64,000 nucleotides of DNA from contig NC_083883.1 in NCBI RefSeq assembly GCF_032452875.1, positions 53,504,698-53,568,697 on the forward strand, in the 5' to 3' direction. The DNA is from Bos javanicus. Its lineage: Eukaryota; Chordata; Mammalia; Artiodactyla; Bovidae. A program made the position numbers and the translations under genes. Shown in pieces: positions 29,960 to 40,245 of this stretch (its first letter is position 1; every line of letters begins with the position of its first letter). Under the pieces are notes generated by a model. It did no database searches, was not told the origin of the DNA, and saw only the letters and a program-made list of their open reading frames with translations.

Positions 29960-30515
29960 AAAGCAAATACTATTCAAATTGATATCAAAACAGTTGCCTC
30001 TAGCAACTACCATTCTACTTTCTGTCTTATGAATTTTACTATTTTAAAAGTGCCTCATATAAATGGAATTAAACAGGATTTATCTTTTTGTGACTGGCTT
30101 ATTTCACAGAGCATAATGTTCTCATAGTTCATCCATGTTATAGTCTGTGTCTGAATTTCTTCCTTTTGAAGGCTGCATAATATTCCATTGTAGGGAGATA
30201 GCAGTCATTCATCAATTGGATACCTGATTTGTTTCTACTTTTTGGTTATTGTGAATAATTTTGTTATGAACATGGGGGTACGAATCTCTCTTTGTGCCCA
30301 CATTTTCAATTATTTAGGGTATATACCATAAAGAATTGCTGTAACATGTGATTGTTCTATTTTTAATTTGAGGAACTGTCATACTGTTTTCCATAGTGAC
30401 CGCACCACTTCACAATCCCACTAACAGGGCATAAGAATCCCAATTCTCCACATCTTCATCAAAACTTGTTATTTTCTGTTTTTTTAAATAATAGCCATCC
30501 TGATGCATGCAACTA
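29960..30515 (-). mobile_element. Ancient L1M fragment
   Basis: Antisense old L1: ATAAATGGAATTAAACAGGA, GCATAATGTTCTCATAGTTC, AATATTCCATTGTAGGGAGA, TTCCATAGTGACCGCACCAC, TTCACAATCCCACTAACAGG. About 550 bp with no frame. Confidence 0.87.
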
Positions 30516-30643
30516 ATTTAAGAAGAGGATATAAAATGTGCAGGCATCCTTTTATTTGAGATGGAAGATCAAACTCTATTATAATATACATATTGGAACA
30601 ACAACCCTGGACACTGGTTTTGCAGGGGACTAGTTAAAGGGGA

Positions 30644-30912
30644 GGAGAAGGCGATGGCACCCCACTCCAGTACTCTTGCCTGGAGAATCCCATGGATGGA
30701 GGAACCTGGTAGGCTGCAGTCCATGGGGTCGCTAAGAGTCAGACACAACTGGGTGACTTCACTTTCACTTTTCACTTTCATACATTGGAGGAGGAAATGG
30801 CAACCCACTCCAGTGTTCTTGCCTGGAGAATCCCAGGGACGGTGGGGCCTGGTGGGCTGCCATCTATGGGGTCACACAGAGTTGGACACGACTGAAGCGA
30901 CTTAGCAGCAGC
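30644..30912 (+). mobile_element. Bov-A2 SINE with 12-bp target duplication
   Basis: Dimer of two Bov-A units joined by the CTTCACTTTCACTTTTCACT linker, ending CACGACTGAAGCGACTTAGC and (AGC)n. Flanks AGTTAAAGGGGA at 30632-30643 and 30913-30924 are identical. The preserved CpGs suggest a younger copy. Confidence 0.97.
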
Positions 30913-30954
30913 AGTTAAAGGGGAAAGTGACTGACTGGTGATCCAGAAAGAAAG

Positions 30955-31340
30955 AATATGTTTCTGTGCTGAGTAGCCCTGAGCTTAGCCTTGATCTTCC
31001 CATGTTTTGTCTAGGAGGCCTTGGACAATCAAGTTCCTTTCCTCTCTCAGATTCAGTTTCATCATTTGCAAATAGGAATAATAAGGCCTAACATGTACCT
31101 CTTGGAGAAGGAAATAGCAACCCACTCCAGTATCCTTGCCTGGGAAATCCTATGGACAAAGGAGCATGGCAGGCTATAATCCACGGGGTTGCAAGAGTCA
31201 GACAGGACTTAGCGACTAAACCACCACTACTAACAACATGTACCTTTTACAAAATACATAAGTATTGGTAGTAAAGAGTAAAAAGCAGCCGGCACACAGT
31301 AGATACTGAATAAATAGCATCATCTTTAGGAAAATGAAAA
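30955..31340 (+). repeat. MIR SINE split by a Bov-A
   Basis: Left part: TCTCAGATTCAGTTTCATCA, TTTGCAAATAGGAATAATAA. Right part: CAGCCGGCACACAGTAGATA, CTGAATAAATAGCATCATC. The two join to one MIR when 31101-31245 is removed. Confidence 0.82.
31101..31234 (+). mobile_element. Bov-A monomer inside MIR
   Basis: CTTGGAGAAGGAAATAGCAA ... GTTGCAAGAGTCAGACAGGA. Flanks AACATGTACCT at 31090-31100 and 31235-31245 are identical. Confidence 0.94.
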
Positions 31341-31387
31341 GTTAAAGAGAAAAGAGAGTAAACTACTTCCTCTACTTCCCCAACACA

Positions 31388-31443
31388 TCTGCACTTATAC
31401 TCACACACATGCACACTCATACACACACACGCACACACACACG
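31388..31443. repeat. CA-rich microsatellite
   Basis: Interrupted CA/CACACG repeats on the plus strand (CACACACACGCACACACACA). Confidence 0.9.
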
Positions 31444-31984
31444 ACCCAGTAAAAGAAAGCTACCATAAAAGATGGGTCAGTATTTGTAAGACATGTAAAT
31501 ATACTCACATTAAGAAAATAGAAACCAACATGCACAGACATTTTAAGAACTAAAAGACTCATGTTTTTGAGGGAAGAGCTGCTAAAAATGGTGCCTGGGA
31601 CCTAGTGTGCCAAATGTATATCTTCTTCCAGTGCTAAAGATGACACCCATGCAGACCCAGACACGTTCGGACAGTCAAAAGCTTCAGAGACACGTGGCTG
31701 CCCACTCTCTAAGGCTGACCAACAAGCAAACTGTCAGCAGCCCATTGATTTGACATTGCAGTTGGCCCAGGAAGTCTCTTTTGGACTTCCAGGTCCACAC
31801 AGATACCTGCAAACAGGGCAATCGCTCCCAAGGCAATGGCTGCTCTCCAGCAGAGCCTCTACTAACCCTGCCTGCTGCAGAGGGGATAATGAAGTGAATG
31901 CAGCAGACCTTTCTCCTGGGAGGTCTTCTCTCCTTCTCTCCTTCTTGGCCCAGGGCACACAAGAATCCTATGAGGCAGGTAGGA
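31444..31984. other. Unassigned sequence
   Basis: No repeat recognised. Overlapping frames of 74-92 codons on both strands (31684-32007) have no recognisable domain. Confidence 0.4.
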
Positions 31985-32110
31985 ACACAGAAACACTTTA
32001 TGCATGAAGAAATTAGGGCTCATGGCAGTAAAGAACATTCCTCAGGATTGCAGAGCTGGTAGTGGTGAAGCTATGATTCTACCCCAGGCCTTTCTGAGCT
32101 CAGAAGCCAG
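31985..32110 (-). repeat. MIR SINE
   Basis: GCATGAAGAAATTAGGGCTC, GATTGCAGAGCTGGTAGTGG, CTATGATTCTACCCCAGGCC. Confidence 0.7.
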
Positions 32111-32118
32111 GCCCTTAA

Positions 32119-32322
32119 TGGGGTCAGCAAACCCTGGCCCACCACTTGCTTTTGTAAATAAAGTTTTATTGGAACACAGCTAAACCCATTCATTTACATA
32201 TTCTCCATGGCTGGTTTCCTGTTACAACAATAGAGCTGCAGAGTTGCAATAGACATCACACAGCCCACAAAGCCTAAAATATTTATTATCTAGACCTTTA
32301 CAGAAAAAGTTTGCCAGCCCCT
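32119..32322. mobile_element. hAT-type DNA element with inverted ends and 8-bp duplication
   Basis: Starts TGGGGTCAGCAAACCCTGGC and ends AAAGTTTGCCAGCCCCT, so the ends are inverted repeats. Interior: TTGTAAATAAAGTTTTATTG, GAACACAGCTAAACCCATTC, AAGCCTAAAATATTTATTAT. Flanks GCCCTTAA (32111-32118) and GCTCTTAA (32323-32330) match at 7 of 8, the duplication length of hAT elements. Widespread non-autonomous mammalian family (MER58-like, name not certain). Confidence 0.8.
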
Positions 32323-32479
32323 GCTCTTAACTGTAATAATGTTCAGTTGGTCAAAGATTCTAGGGGCCTCAGCAGACAATCCATGGAGGGTTAGAGAGAT
32401 CTTCTAGTTGGAATCAACAGAGATGAGACTGGTCCTCTTATCCTTTACTCACTGCCTCTGACCTTTCATGTTGAGAATC

Positions 32480-32690
32480 ATCCCTTCTCCTTGGTTCAAG
32501 ACTCATTCAGCTTCTCAGTGCCTCAGTTTTTCCATCTTCAAGTGGGAAAAACAGCATCATGTCCCTTGTAGAATTTCCACATTTAAACGAGCTCTGTTAG
32601 ATAAGAGGCTTGCGACAGGGCTCAGCACAGAGTCAGCACTCAACCAACACTTATTTTCCTCTTTGTTTGGGCCCTGAACCAACAAGGTTA
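32480..32690 (+). repeat. MIR SINE
   Basis: TCTCAGTGCCTCAGTTTTTC, ATCTTCAAGTGGGAAAAACA, GGCTCAGCACAGAGTCAGCA, CTCAACCAACACTTATTTTC. Confidence 0.75.
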
Positions 32691-33030
32691 TTCTGGGACT
32701 TCAGGAGGCCCTGTTACCTGGAGGATGCGCCAGCTGGCCGCCTGCCATTCAGTGGGCCATTTGGCCAAGGTACGGAGAGGACTCTGCTTTCTGGACAGAC
32801 ACAAAAGCTACAGTCAAAGTGCAGCACACATGAGGAGCCTCTTACCCGGCCACTGACTGTGCCTCATGGGCAAGCATTTAGGCAGAGATCACAGCCCTCT
32901 GGCTCCTAGGCTGCAGGGTCCGGGCTGGGGACTGCTATTAAATAAAAGCCTTCCATCAGCCCTGAGTCATTTGCATTTCACGGCCCAACCACCCAACCTA
33001 CTGCTGTAAGAGGAGGGCTCTCCGTGCTCC
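32691..33030. other. Unassigned sequence
   Basis: About 340 bases without a recognised repeat. A 99-codon frame crosses it (32610-32909) but begins inside the MIR and has no domain. Confidence 0.4.
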
Positions 33031-33216
33031 AGAGCCCATGCACCGCCACTAGAGAGGCCTCTCACTGCAACTACGGAGCTCACACATTCTAACACCCATG
33101 CTCTGCAACAAGAAAAGCTTGGGCACCATACCTAGAGAAGCCTCCCACATGCCGCAGCTAGAGAAAGTCCGCAAGCCAAACGAAGACCCAGCACAGTCAA
33201 AAAAAAAAAAAAAAAC
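33031..33216 (+). mobile_element. CHR SINE lacking its head
   Basis: Only the 3' body of the long CHR form: CACTGCAACTACGGAGCTCA, GCTCTGCAACAAGAAAAGCT, GAAGACCCAGCACAGTC, then A17 at 33199-33215. 5'-truncated. Compare the full copy at 6261-6470. Confidence 0.85.
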
Positions 33217-33217
33217 A

Positions 33218-33400
33218 ACAGGGCGGACTGTCCTGCTGGCCAGCCTGGGTTTGAATCCCAGCTTTCCTGCTTATCAGTTGTTGTGCCTTCAGGGAACTCA
33301 CTGCCCCTCAGTTTTCTCATCTGAAAATGGGGGGAATGGGTGGCTATAATAGTATCTGCCTAGAGGGCAGAAATAAGATATAAATGTTATTATTCATCTC
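33218..33400 (+). repeat. MIR SINE
   Basis: CTGGGTTTGAATCCCAGCTT, CCCCTCAGTTTTCTCATCTG, AAAATGGGGGGAATGGG. Box-B-like part and core both recognisable. Confidence 0.87.
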
Positions 33401-35270
33401 ACCGTTAAGGCCCTCCAACCTCTCTGATGGCAGGGTCCACCGCACAATCGTAGGGAGAATGAGGCATCTGTGTTCCGGCCACGGCTGCTGGCGGTGGCTC
33501 AGTAAAGCTCCAGCTTCCACGTCTATCCTTCTCTTTCGCTTCCAGCCCCATTCAAGCAGGCACTAATCGCATTATCAAGATTATCTCCCGGTAGTCTCAG
33601 AGCTGCTGCCCTGGGACTCCAGTTTAATTCCGTTTTAATAACAGGTTCTTAAACACATTTGAAAACAAAATTATGATGCCCTTTCATCCCTTCAGTTGGG
33701 GAAAAAAACCTTCGCAATGTACAATAATGTGTTGGATTTTGTGTTGTCTATTGTTCTGCTGTTTTGATTTTTTTACTGTAAAGAATGTATATTGTTTTGG
33801 AGATGGTTGGGGGCTGGGACTCGGGGTGTTTTCCATTTCGAAATGATTTCCCTGGCAACAAAGGAAACAGCTAGTCTTCCCAGATGCCAGGACCTGCCTT
33901 ATTTGAAAATTGCCTTGTCTGTAGGCCACAGAGATTTTGTTTCTAAAAGCGACAAATTCGCTTTAAGATGATATACCCAATTCAGGAACAGGCTTGGAAT
34001 GCTTTGTTCATCTTGTGTTTATGGAAAACATAACATTTTATTTTCCCAGGCAGAAGCAGGGAGGTAGTTAACTTTCTAGAAGTTTCCATCTGCTATAAAG
34101 GATACAACATATAGTGTTGCCTGTCGGGGAGATGAATGGAAAGAGGACTAATTGGACTTGATGGTAAGCAGAGAGGCTAGGCAACTGATAACTTTTTCCC
34201 CCTTATCTTCTGATACTTATCCCCACTGATCCCACCCCCATTCCTGCAAAGAAAACAGTGTCCTAAATTTCATCAAGGTTAAATAGCCATCTTTTCTTGG
34301 TGACCTGTAATTCCACCATTAGTAAGACACTCCTTTAGCTAGATCTGCCTTACCCAGGAGCCTCCTTTAAAACATTAACATCATCAAAGCAAAAGTAGAA
34401 GTTTTTGTAGTCTCTAAACATCCCTGGGTGAATTAGGATAACTCTAGATTACCTGGAATGCCCTGAAACAGCCTGGAGTGAACATAAACAGGGGGCCAAA
34501 GTCCCTGACCCCATATGCATAACGTCATTGCATATGTATTTTTCCTCCATGTTTATAGTTTCTATCAGATTCTCAAAGGCAAAGCAGGTTGCATTGGTCA
34601 CCCTGCTGTGAGCAAGCAGCTCCCTCCCAGCCTCCAGACCCCACCATAGTTGCTGCCTGCCCCAGGTTCCTACCAGCATGCAGGCACAGGAAGCTAAATT
34701 ATTTAGACCTGAACAGAAATGTAAGAGGCTTTCCCATTCTGACAAAACAGCTCTGTATCAGAGCCACCAAAATGTCACAGTTTCTCCATCAGCAGAGAGG
34801 CAAATTGTTCTAATCTATATGTGTCTCAGCAGCTAAGCCTGCTTATAATGAAGCATTATCCAAGCACTTGCCAGAGAAGGCATTTCAGACATCCAGTGAT
34901 TTAAACCACCTCTGTTAAGCTCAAACAAACAAAAACCTATAAAGAGGGATTCCACTAATTCACTCTAATGACTGGGCAACCCATCCAAATACACTACATT
35001 ATCAAGGGGACGAGAAAAATAATTAAAAAACGAAGAAGCTGGTTGGCATATAAATTCACTTTATTGAACCAGGAAAGTACCGCATAGCAAGTTACAATTT
35101 AACTCAGTGATATGATACTTGGCTAGAGTCTGCTGGTGAATTAGTCAGCCTCAGGTAGAGAATCCAGAAAGGGCTGGACAGGCATTGCTAAATCCTCCCA
35201 GCCTCCTGAGCTCTGGATGGAGGAACCAAGTGGAGGAAGGGAGCTGGGATCTTGACTGGAGCCTAGATGA
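33401..35270. other. Repeat-poor ~1.9-kb island
   Basis: The longest stretch here without a recognised young or old repeat, AT-rich in part (33640-34140, 34830-35100). Frames on both strands are short and without domains. Such islands often hold conserved non-coding DNA, but conservation cannot be judged from one sequence. Confidence 0.45.
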
Positions 35271-35315
35271 CGAGTGGTCCTCAAAGTGTGGCCGCCCAGG
35301 CGGGCAGCAGCATGC

Positions 35316-35520
35316 GTATATGCTCAGTTGCTCAGCCGTGTCTGATTCTTTGCGACCCCATGCACTGTAGCCCACCAGGCTCCTCTGTCCATGGGATTTT
35401 ATCAGCAAGAATACTGGAGTAAGTTGCCATTTCCTTCTCTAGGGGATCTTCCCGACCCAAGGATCAAACCCATGTCTCTTGCATTTGCAGGCAGATTCTT
35501 TACCACTGAGTCACCTAGGG
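35316..35520 (-). mobile_element. Bov-tA SINE (insertion 1 in the hAT)
   Basis: GCTCAGTTGCTCAGCCGTGT, ATCAGCAAGAATACTGGAGT, GCAGGCAGATTCTTTACCAC, GAGTCACCTAGGGACC. It lies between hAT phrases CAGCAGCAT and AACAAGAAGTGC. Confidence 0.9.
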
Positions 35521-35719
35521 ACCTAACAAGAAGTGCAAATTTTCTTGGGACTTCCCTGGTGATCCAGTGGTTAAGACTTTGCCTTCCAATGCAGAGGCTG
35601 TGGGTTCAATCCCTGGTTGGGGAGCTAAGATCCCACATGCCTCGAGGCCAAAAAACCAAAACATAAAACAGAAGCAATATTGTAACAAATTCAGTAAAGA
35701 CTTTAAAAATGGTCCACAT

Positions 35720-37280
35720 TAGGCAGATCACTCTGACATAAATCACAGCAAGATCCTCTATGACCCACCTCTTAAGAGTAATGGAAATAAAAACAAAAAT
35801 AAACAAATGGGACCTAATTAAACTTAAAAGCTTTTGTACAACAAAGGAAACTAGAAGCAAGGTGAAAAGGGAGCCTTCAGAATGGGAGAAAATAATAGGA
35901 AATGAAGCAATTGACAAAAAATCTCCAAAATGTACAAGCAGCTCATGCACCTCAATACCAGAAAAACAAACAACCCAATCAAAAAGTGGGCTAAAGAACT
36001 AAACAGACACTGCTCTGAAGAAGACAAAAGTGAAAGTGAAAGTGAAGTTGTGTCCGACTCTTTGCAACCCCAGGGATTGTAGCCTATCAGGCTCCTCCGT
36101 CCATGGGATTTTCCAGACAACAGTGCTGGAGTGGACTGCCATTTCCTTCTCCAGATGGCTAACAAATACATGAAAAGATGCTTAACATCACTCATTATTA
36201 GAGAGATACAAATCAAAACCACAACGAGGTATCATCTCATGCCAGTCAGAATGGCTGCCATCAGGAAGTCTATAAACAATGCTGGTGAGGGTGTGGAGAA
36301 AAGGGAACCCTCTTACACTGCTGGTGGGAATGCAAACCGGTACAGCCACTATGGAGAACAGTGTGGAGATTCCTTAAAACACTGGAAATAGAATTGCCAA
36401 ATGACCCAGCAATCCCACTGCTGGGCATACACGCCAAGGAAACCAGAATCGAGAGAGACACATGTACCCCAGAGTTCATTGCAGCACTGTTTACAACAGC
36501 TAGGACATGGAAGTAACCTAGATGTCTATCAGCAGACAAATGGATAAGGAAGTTGTGGTACATATACACAATAGACTATTACTCAGCTATAAAAAAGAAC
36601 ACATTTAAGTCAGTTCTAATGAGGTGGATGAAACTGGAGTCTATTTACAGAGTGAAGTAAGTCAGAAAGAGAAACACCAATACAATATATTCATACACAC
36701 ACACACACACTCACATATATATATACATGGAATTTACAAAGATGATAACAACAACCCTATATGCAAGGCAGCAAAAGAGACACAGACAGATGTAAAGAAC
36801 AGACTTTTGCACTATGGGAGAAGGAGAGGGTGGGATGATCTGAGAGAATAGCATTGAAACATGTATATTAGCATATGTAAAACAGATGACCAATGCAAGT
36901 TCGATGCATGAAGCAGGGCACTCAAAGTCAGTGCTCTGGGACAACCCAGAGGGATGGGGCGGGGAGGGAAGTGGGACGGGGGTTCAGGACAGGGAGATAC
37001 ATGTGTACCTGTGGGTGATTCATGTCGATGTATGGTAAAAACCACCACAATATTGTAAAGTAATTAGCCTCCAATTAAAATAATTAAATAAATTAAAAAA
37101 ACAATATTATGAAATAAATGTTAACTTTTTAGCACAGATGGAGAGTTATAAACCCTGGGGTCGTCTCTGTCCCCACTAACAGAAGCATAACAACTATATG
37201 CTGAGATTAGAACTTACTAAGACTTGAATGTAAAAAAAAAGGAGTAAAATAAAAGTTAATTTATAAGCCAAAAAAAAAAA
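35720..37280 (+). mobile_element. Ruminant L1 with 3' transduction
   Basis: 5'-truncated L1 starting in the ORF2 C-terminal region (ACTCTGACATAAATCACAGC). Its normal 3' end is at ~37103 (ATTAGCCTCCAATTAAAATA). Then follow ~166 bp with no L1 similarity (37104-37269), ending with AATAAA at 37248-37253, AGTTAATTTATAAGCC and A11. Flanks GTCCACAT at 35712-35719 and 37281-37288 enclose the whole unit, so the extra sequence arrived with the L1. ORF2 is frame-broken. Confidence 0.88.
36026..36155 (-). mobile_element. Bov-A monomer inside the L1
   Basis: AAGTGAAAGTGAAAGTGAAG tail, TGTCCGACTCTTTGCAACCC, TGCCATTTCCTTCTCCAG. It interrupts L1 sequence between GAAGAAGACA and ATGGCTAACAAATAC, so it postdates the L1 unless it was carried in. 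Confidence 0.92.
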
Positions 37281-37378
37281 GTCCACATCAAAAAATAAAT
37301 CTTAAAAAAAGACAGAAATGCAAATTCTCACACCCCATTCCCAAACCTCCTGAATCAGAAACTCTGGGCCCAGCAGTC

Positions 37379-37873
37379 TTTTTTTTTTGACACATGTAGA
37401 ATGGAATATTGTAGTGTCAGTACTGAGGTTGATTGCTACAGCTATATTTAACCTCTTTGAGAATTAAATGATTACATCCTAATTATTTATACAGAACACT
37501 GGTCCACGAACAAAAATAAAGAATAGCGGCAAGAAGTTTATCTCATTCAATGTTTAGAGGTAAAAGGGTTAACCATTCTTTTCATCATTTTCTGCAGACG
37601 AGTCCTTTTATTCTTATTGAAATCTGATGACAAGTGAATTCTGGTATTTTCCCCCAAGCTACTCTATGATGAGGATGCTGAAGGCTGTCACAGGTCAGCA
37701 TACTTCAACAGAAGACTTTTCTGTTCCCCTGTGGGTCTTGGAGAGTCTGCAGAGAGGCAGGAGTCAACTGAGGCTCCCCTTGGGGACAGACATTGGTGGC
37801 AGCTGCTCCTGGGAGCTCCCTACACCACATGGACACTGGTGATGGCAGGTGCCATTGTGGAAACCCTCGTAGT
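37379..37873 (-). other. Unknown ~495-bp insert in the hAT (retrocopy candidate)
   Basis: The hAT phrase CAGCAGTCT ... TTTTCAATAGGTCC is opened exactly here. The insert starts with T10 (37379-37388) and has no SINE or L1 similarity I recognise, which fits a minus-strand retroposon with a poly(A) tail. Flanks CAGTC and TAGTTC are only weakly alike. No clear minus-strand AATAAA next to the T tract, and no recognisable protein. Confidence 0.45.
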
Positions 37874-37900
37874 TCTTTTCAATAGGTCCTCCAGGTGATT

Positions 37901-38111
37901 CTTTTTTTTTTTTTTTAAATATTTATTTGTTTTGGCCATACCAGGTTTTAGTTGTGGCACTCAGGATCTTCAATCTTGTCTTCATGGCAACATGCCACCA
38001 AAACACTTGAACTCTTAGTTACAGCACGTGGGCTCTAGTTCCCTGCAGGGATCAAACCCAGGGCCCCTAAATTGGGAGCACAGTCATAGCCACTGGTCCA
38101 CAGGGGAAGTC
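37901..38111 (-). mobile_element. CHR SINE (last insertion in the hAT) with 13-bp duplication
   Basis: T-rich tail, GGCCATACCAGGTTTTAGTT, TTCCCTGCAGGGATCAAACC, AGCCACTGGTCCACAGGGGA. Flanks CCTCCAGGTGATT at 37888-37900 and 38112-38124 are identical. Confidence 0.95.
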
Positions 38112-38154
38112 CCTCCAGGTGATTTTTTTCACTCTCAAGTTTGAGAACCACCTG

Positions 38155-38635
38155 CCTGAGTTAGTAAAGGCCTGCTGTTCAATAAAGCTAACAGTAGCTT
38201 CTGCTTTCATTACTGATACCATCAAAGGCCAGGGCAACAGGGTGGCCTCCTCGTCCCCATGGACAGCCCCTGGAGCACAGAGATTACTCTGCCAGCCCTT
38301 CTCCAGCAGGTGGGGGGGCCAGGTGTGTGTAGCTGTGAGCAGCTGTGAAACAGAGCTGCAGGTACGCTCCATCTCTCAAGGCGCTTCTGTTAAACATTCA
38401 TTAAGAGGTGACTTGGGCCTTGAAAGGCTAAACTCCTTGGAAGCAGCAGACAATCACAAAACGACCTCCATCCAGGAAAGAGGGGCCCAGGTGTCTGTTC
38501 TGGGGAGACCAGGAGGACTTAAGGAAGCCTGTCTGACTCTTGCTGGGTTCAGTACCTGGGGCTGACAGATCCGCAAGCGGGCCACAGCCAAGTTCTCATG
38601 GCACTGACTTAAATTGTAATTTGCTGGGCAAGCAC
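38155..38635. other. Unassigned sequence
   Basis: No repeat recognised. Frames of 148 (plus) and 167 (minus) codons overlap at 38119-38957; the minus frame runs into SINE sequence and neither has a domain. Confidence 0.4.
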
Positions 38636-38795
38636 GTTGCTGGTAACATCTGGAAACACCTTGGTTGGCACAATTGGGGGAGGAGGGAGTGTTACTGGCA
38701 TCTAGTGAGAAGAAGCCAGGGATGCTGCTAAACACCCTACAGGCTGCAGGGCAGCCATACAACAAAGAATCATCTGCTCCAATGTCAATCCTGAG
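38636..38795 (+). mobile_element. MER5A-type hAT element
   Basis: TTACTGGCATCTAGTGAGAA, GCCAGGGATGCTGCTAAACA, ACAACAAAGAATCATCTGCT, CCAATGTCAATCCTGAGG. The Bov-tA at 38796 replaces its right end. Confidence 0.82.
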
Positions 38796-39020
38796 GCTTT
38801 CTAGGTGGCTCAGAGGTAAAGAATCCACCTGCCAATAAGGCAGACACAAGAGACTCAGGTTCAACCCCTGGTTCAGGGAGATCCCCTTGAGAAGGAAATG
38901 GCAATCCACTTCAGTATTCTGCATAGACAGAGGAGCCTGCATAGAGGGAAACTGCATAGACAGAGGAGCCTGGTGGGCTACAGTTCATGGGGTTGCAAAG
39001 AGTCAGACGTGACTAATCAT
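38796..39020 (+). mobile_element. Bov-tA SINE with internal duplication
   Basis: GGCTTTCTAGGTGGCTCAGA, TCAGGTTCAACCCCTGGTTC, TTGAGAAGGAAATGGCAATC. CTGCATAGACAGAGGAGCCT occurs twice around 38910-38975, a local duplication in the Bov-A part. Confidence 0.9.
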
Positions 39021-39766
39021 ACACACATTCATTCTTAACCAATATTTATGGAGCACCTACTGTCTCCCAGGTACCATATCAGGTATCATGAGTCTTCACT
39101 CATTTACCCCTGAAAAAACATGTCAAAACACTATAGAATGCAGCCCACAGGTGTGAGTGGTGCTCAGTGTTTTTTAGTTTGGTTTCTAGAACATATACAG
39201 TAAGCCCTCTACATACAAATGAGTTCTATTCGAAGAGTGCGTTCGTAAATCCAATTTGTTCTTAAGTCCAACAAAGTTAGTCTAGGTACCCAACTTCCAT
39301 AACTGACTATATGTGGTACTGTACAGTAATGGGATTATAATACTTTTCACACAAATAATGCATAAAAACAAACACACAAAAATAAAACATTTTAAATCTT
39401 ACAGTACAGTACTTTGAAAAGTACAGTAGAACAGTTCAACAGCTGGCATAACAGGAGTCATCTGTCTGGCATCAAGTGAACAGACAAGAAGAGTTACTGA
39501 CTGGAGGAGGGGAGGCGGTGGGAGATGACAGAGCCGAAGGATTGCCAGCAACAAGAGACGGAGCCCATCGTCACTCACACCTGACATTAATGGCACGGGT
39601 TTCAGATTCCTGCTGGATTCAATTCCATCTACCCTCCTGAAAAAAACAGTCCAGTGATGTCTGGGTAGTAGCTCTTTTTTTTTTTTTTTTTTTGCATCAC
39701 AGATGACATGGCAGCACTGGATTGCTTTCTGAACGGCTGCTGCAACCTTCGTGTACCGTTCTACAT

Positions 39767-39982
39767 TCAGGTCCTGTGACTCAAAAATGAACAGTGCCCC
39801 TCAAATAAAGAAAACGTCCTTGCCATTGCCTGCATCATGAATCTCTTAGGTTCTTCAGTTACTTTTTCTTCCTCTTGTCTCCCTTCATCCCTTCTCTGGG
39901 CCCCCTGTTCCGTGGTTATCGCTTGGCACGTCTTAGCAGTACCAGCTATATCACTGCCGCCTTCATGCTTGTTTCTGGACAT
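39767..39982 (-). pseudogene. Tigger transposase relic, N- and C-terminal parts fused
   Basis: A 71-codon frame starts like a Tigger transposase (MSRNKHEGGSDIAGTAKTCQ, then AITTE). It passes directly into a C-terminal phrase (GRQEEEKVTEEPKRF, then AMARTFSLFE). The DNA-binding and DDE catalytic domains between them are deleted in frame. It cannot be an active transposase. Family assignment is from memory of Tigger/TIGD-like proteins. Confidence 0.7.
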
Positions 39983-40020
39983 CCTGGGCTTGAAATAAAG
40001 ATCTCTACTACTCTATACAC

Positions 40021-40245
40021 TGCTGTGGTTGTTGTTCAGCCGCCAAGTCATGTCCAACTCTTCACTACCCCATGAACTGCAGCACACCAGGCTTCCCTGT
40101 CCATCACCAACTCCTAGAGTTTGCCCAAGTTTAAGCCCATCGAGTCGGTGATGACATCCAACCATCTCAACCTCTGTCGCCCTCTTCTTGTTCTGCCTGC
40201 AATCTTTCCCAGCATCAGGGTCTCTTCCCATGAGTTGGCTGTTCA
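40021..40245 (-). mobile_element. BovB 3' end inside the Tigger element
   Basis: TTGTTGTTCAGCCGCCAAGT, TCATGTCCAACTCTTCACTA, GATGACATCCAACCATCTCA, CTTTCCCAGCATCAGGGTCT. Tigger sequence resumes with TACAGTACACAAAAGCACAA. Confidence 0.9.

Larger units (their letters stand above)
35545..37313 (+). mobile_element. CHR SINE (insertion 2), itself split by an L1
   Basis: 35545-35719 is the CHR body (GGGACTTCCCTGGTGATCCA, CAATATTGTAACAAATTCAG). Its tail AAAATAAATCTTAAAAAAAG resumes at 37289-37313 after the L1. Outer flanks AGAAGTGCAAATTTTC (35529-35544) and AGAAATGCAAATTCTC (37314-37329) match at 14 of 16, the SINE's own duplication. Confidence 0.92.
35271..38154 (+). mobile_element. MER20-like hAT element split by several insertions
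   Basis: A ~200-bp hAT element spread over 2.9 kb. Pieces in order: GAGTGGTCCTCAAAGTGTGG (35272), AGTGCAAATTTTC (~35532), its partial repeat GAAATGCAAATTCTCACACC with TGAATCAGAAACTCTGGGCC (37315-37378), TTTTCAATAGGTCCTCCAGG (37876), and CTCAAGTTTGAGAACCACCT (to 38152). Read together they follow the MER20-type order and end with the inverted terminus. Confidence 0.72.

Noticed and set aside
38119..38957. Overlapping frames of 148 (plus) and 167 (minus) codons
   Set aside because: They overlap on opposite strands, the minus one runs into a Bov-tA, and neither resembles a protein.
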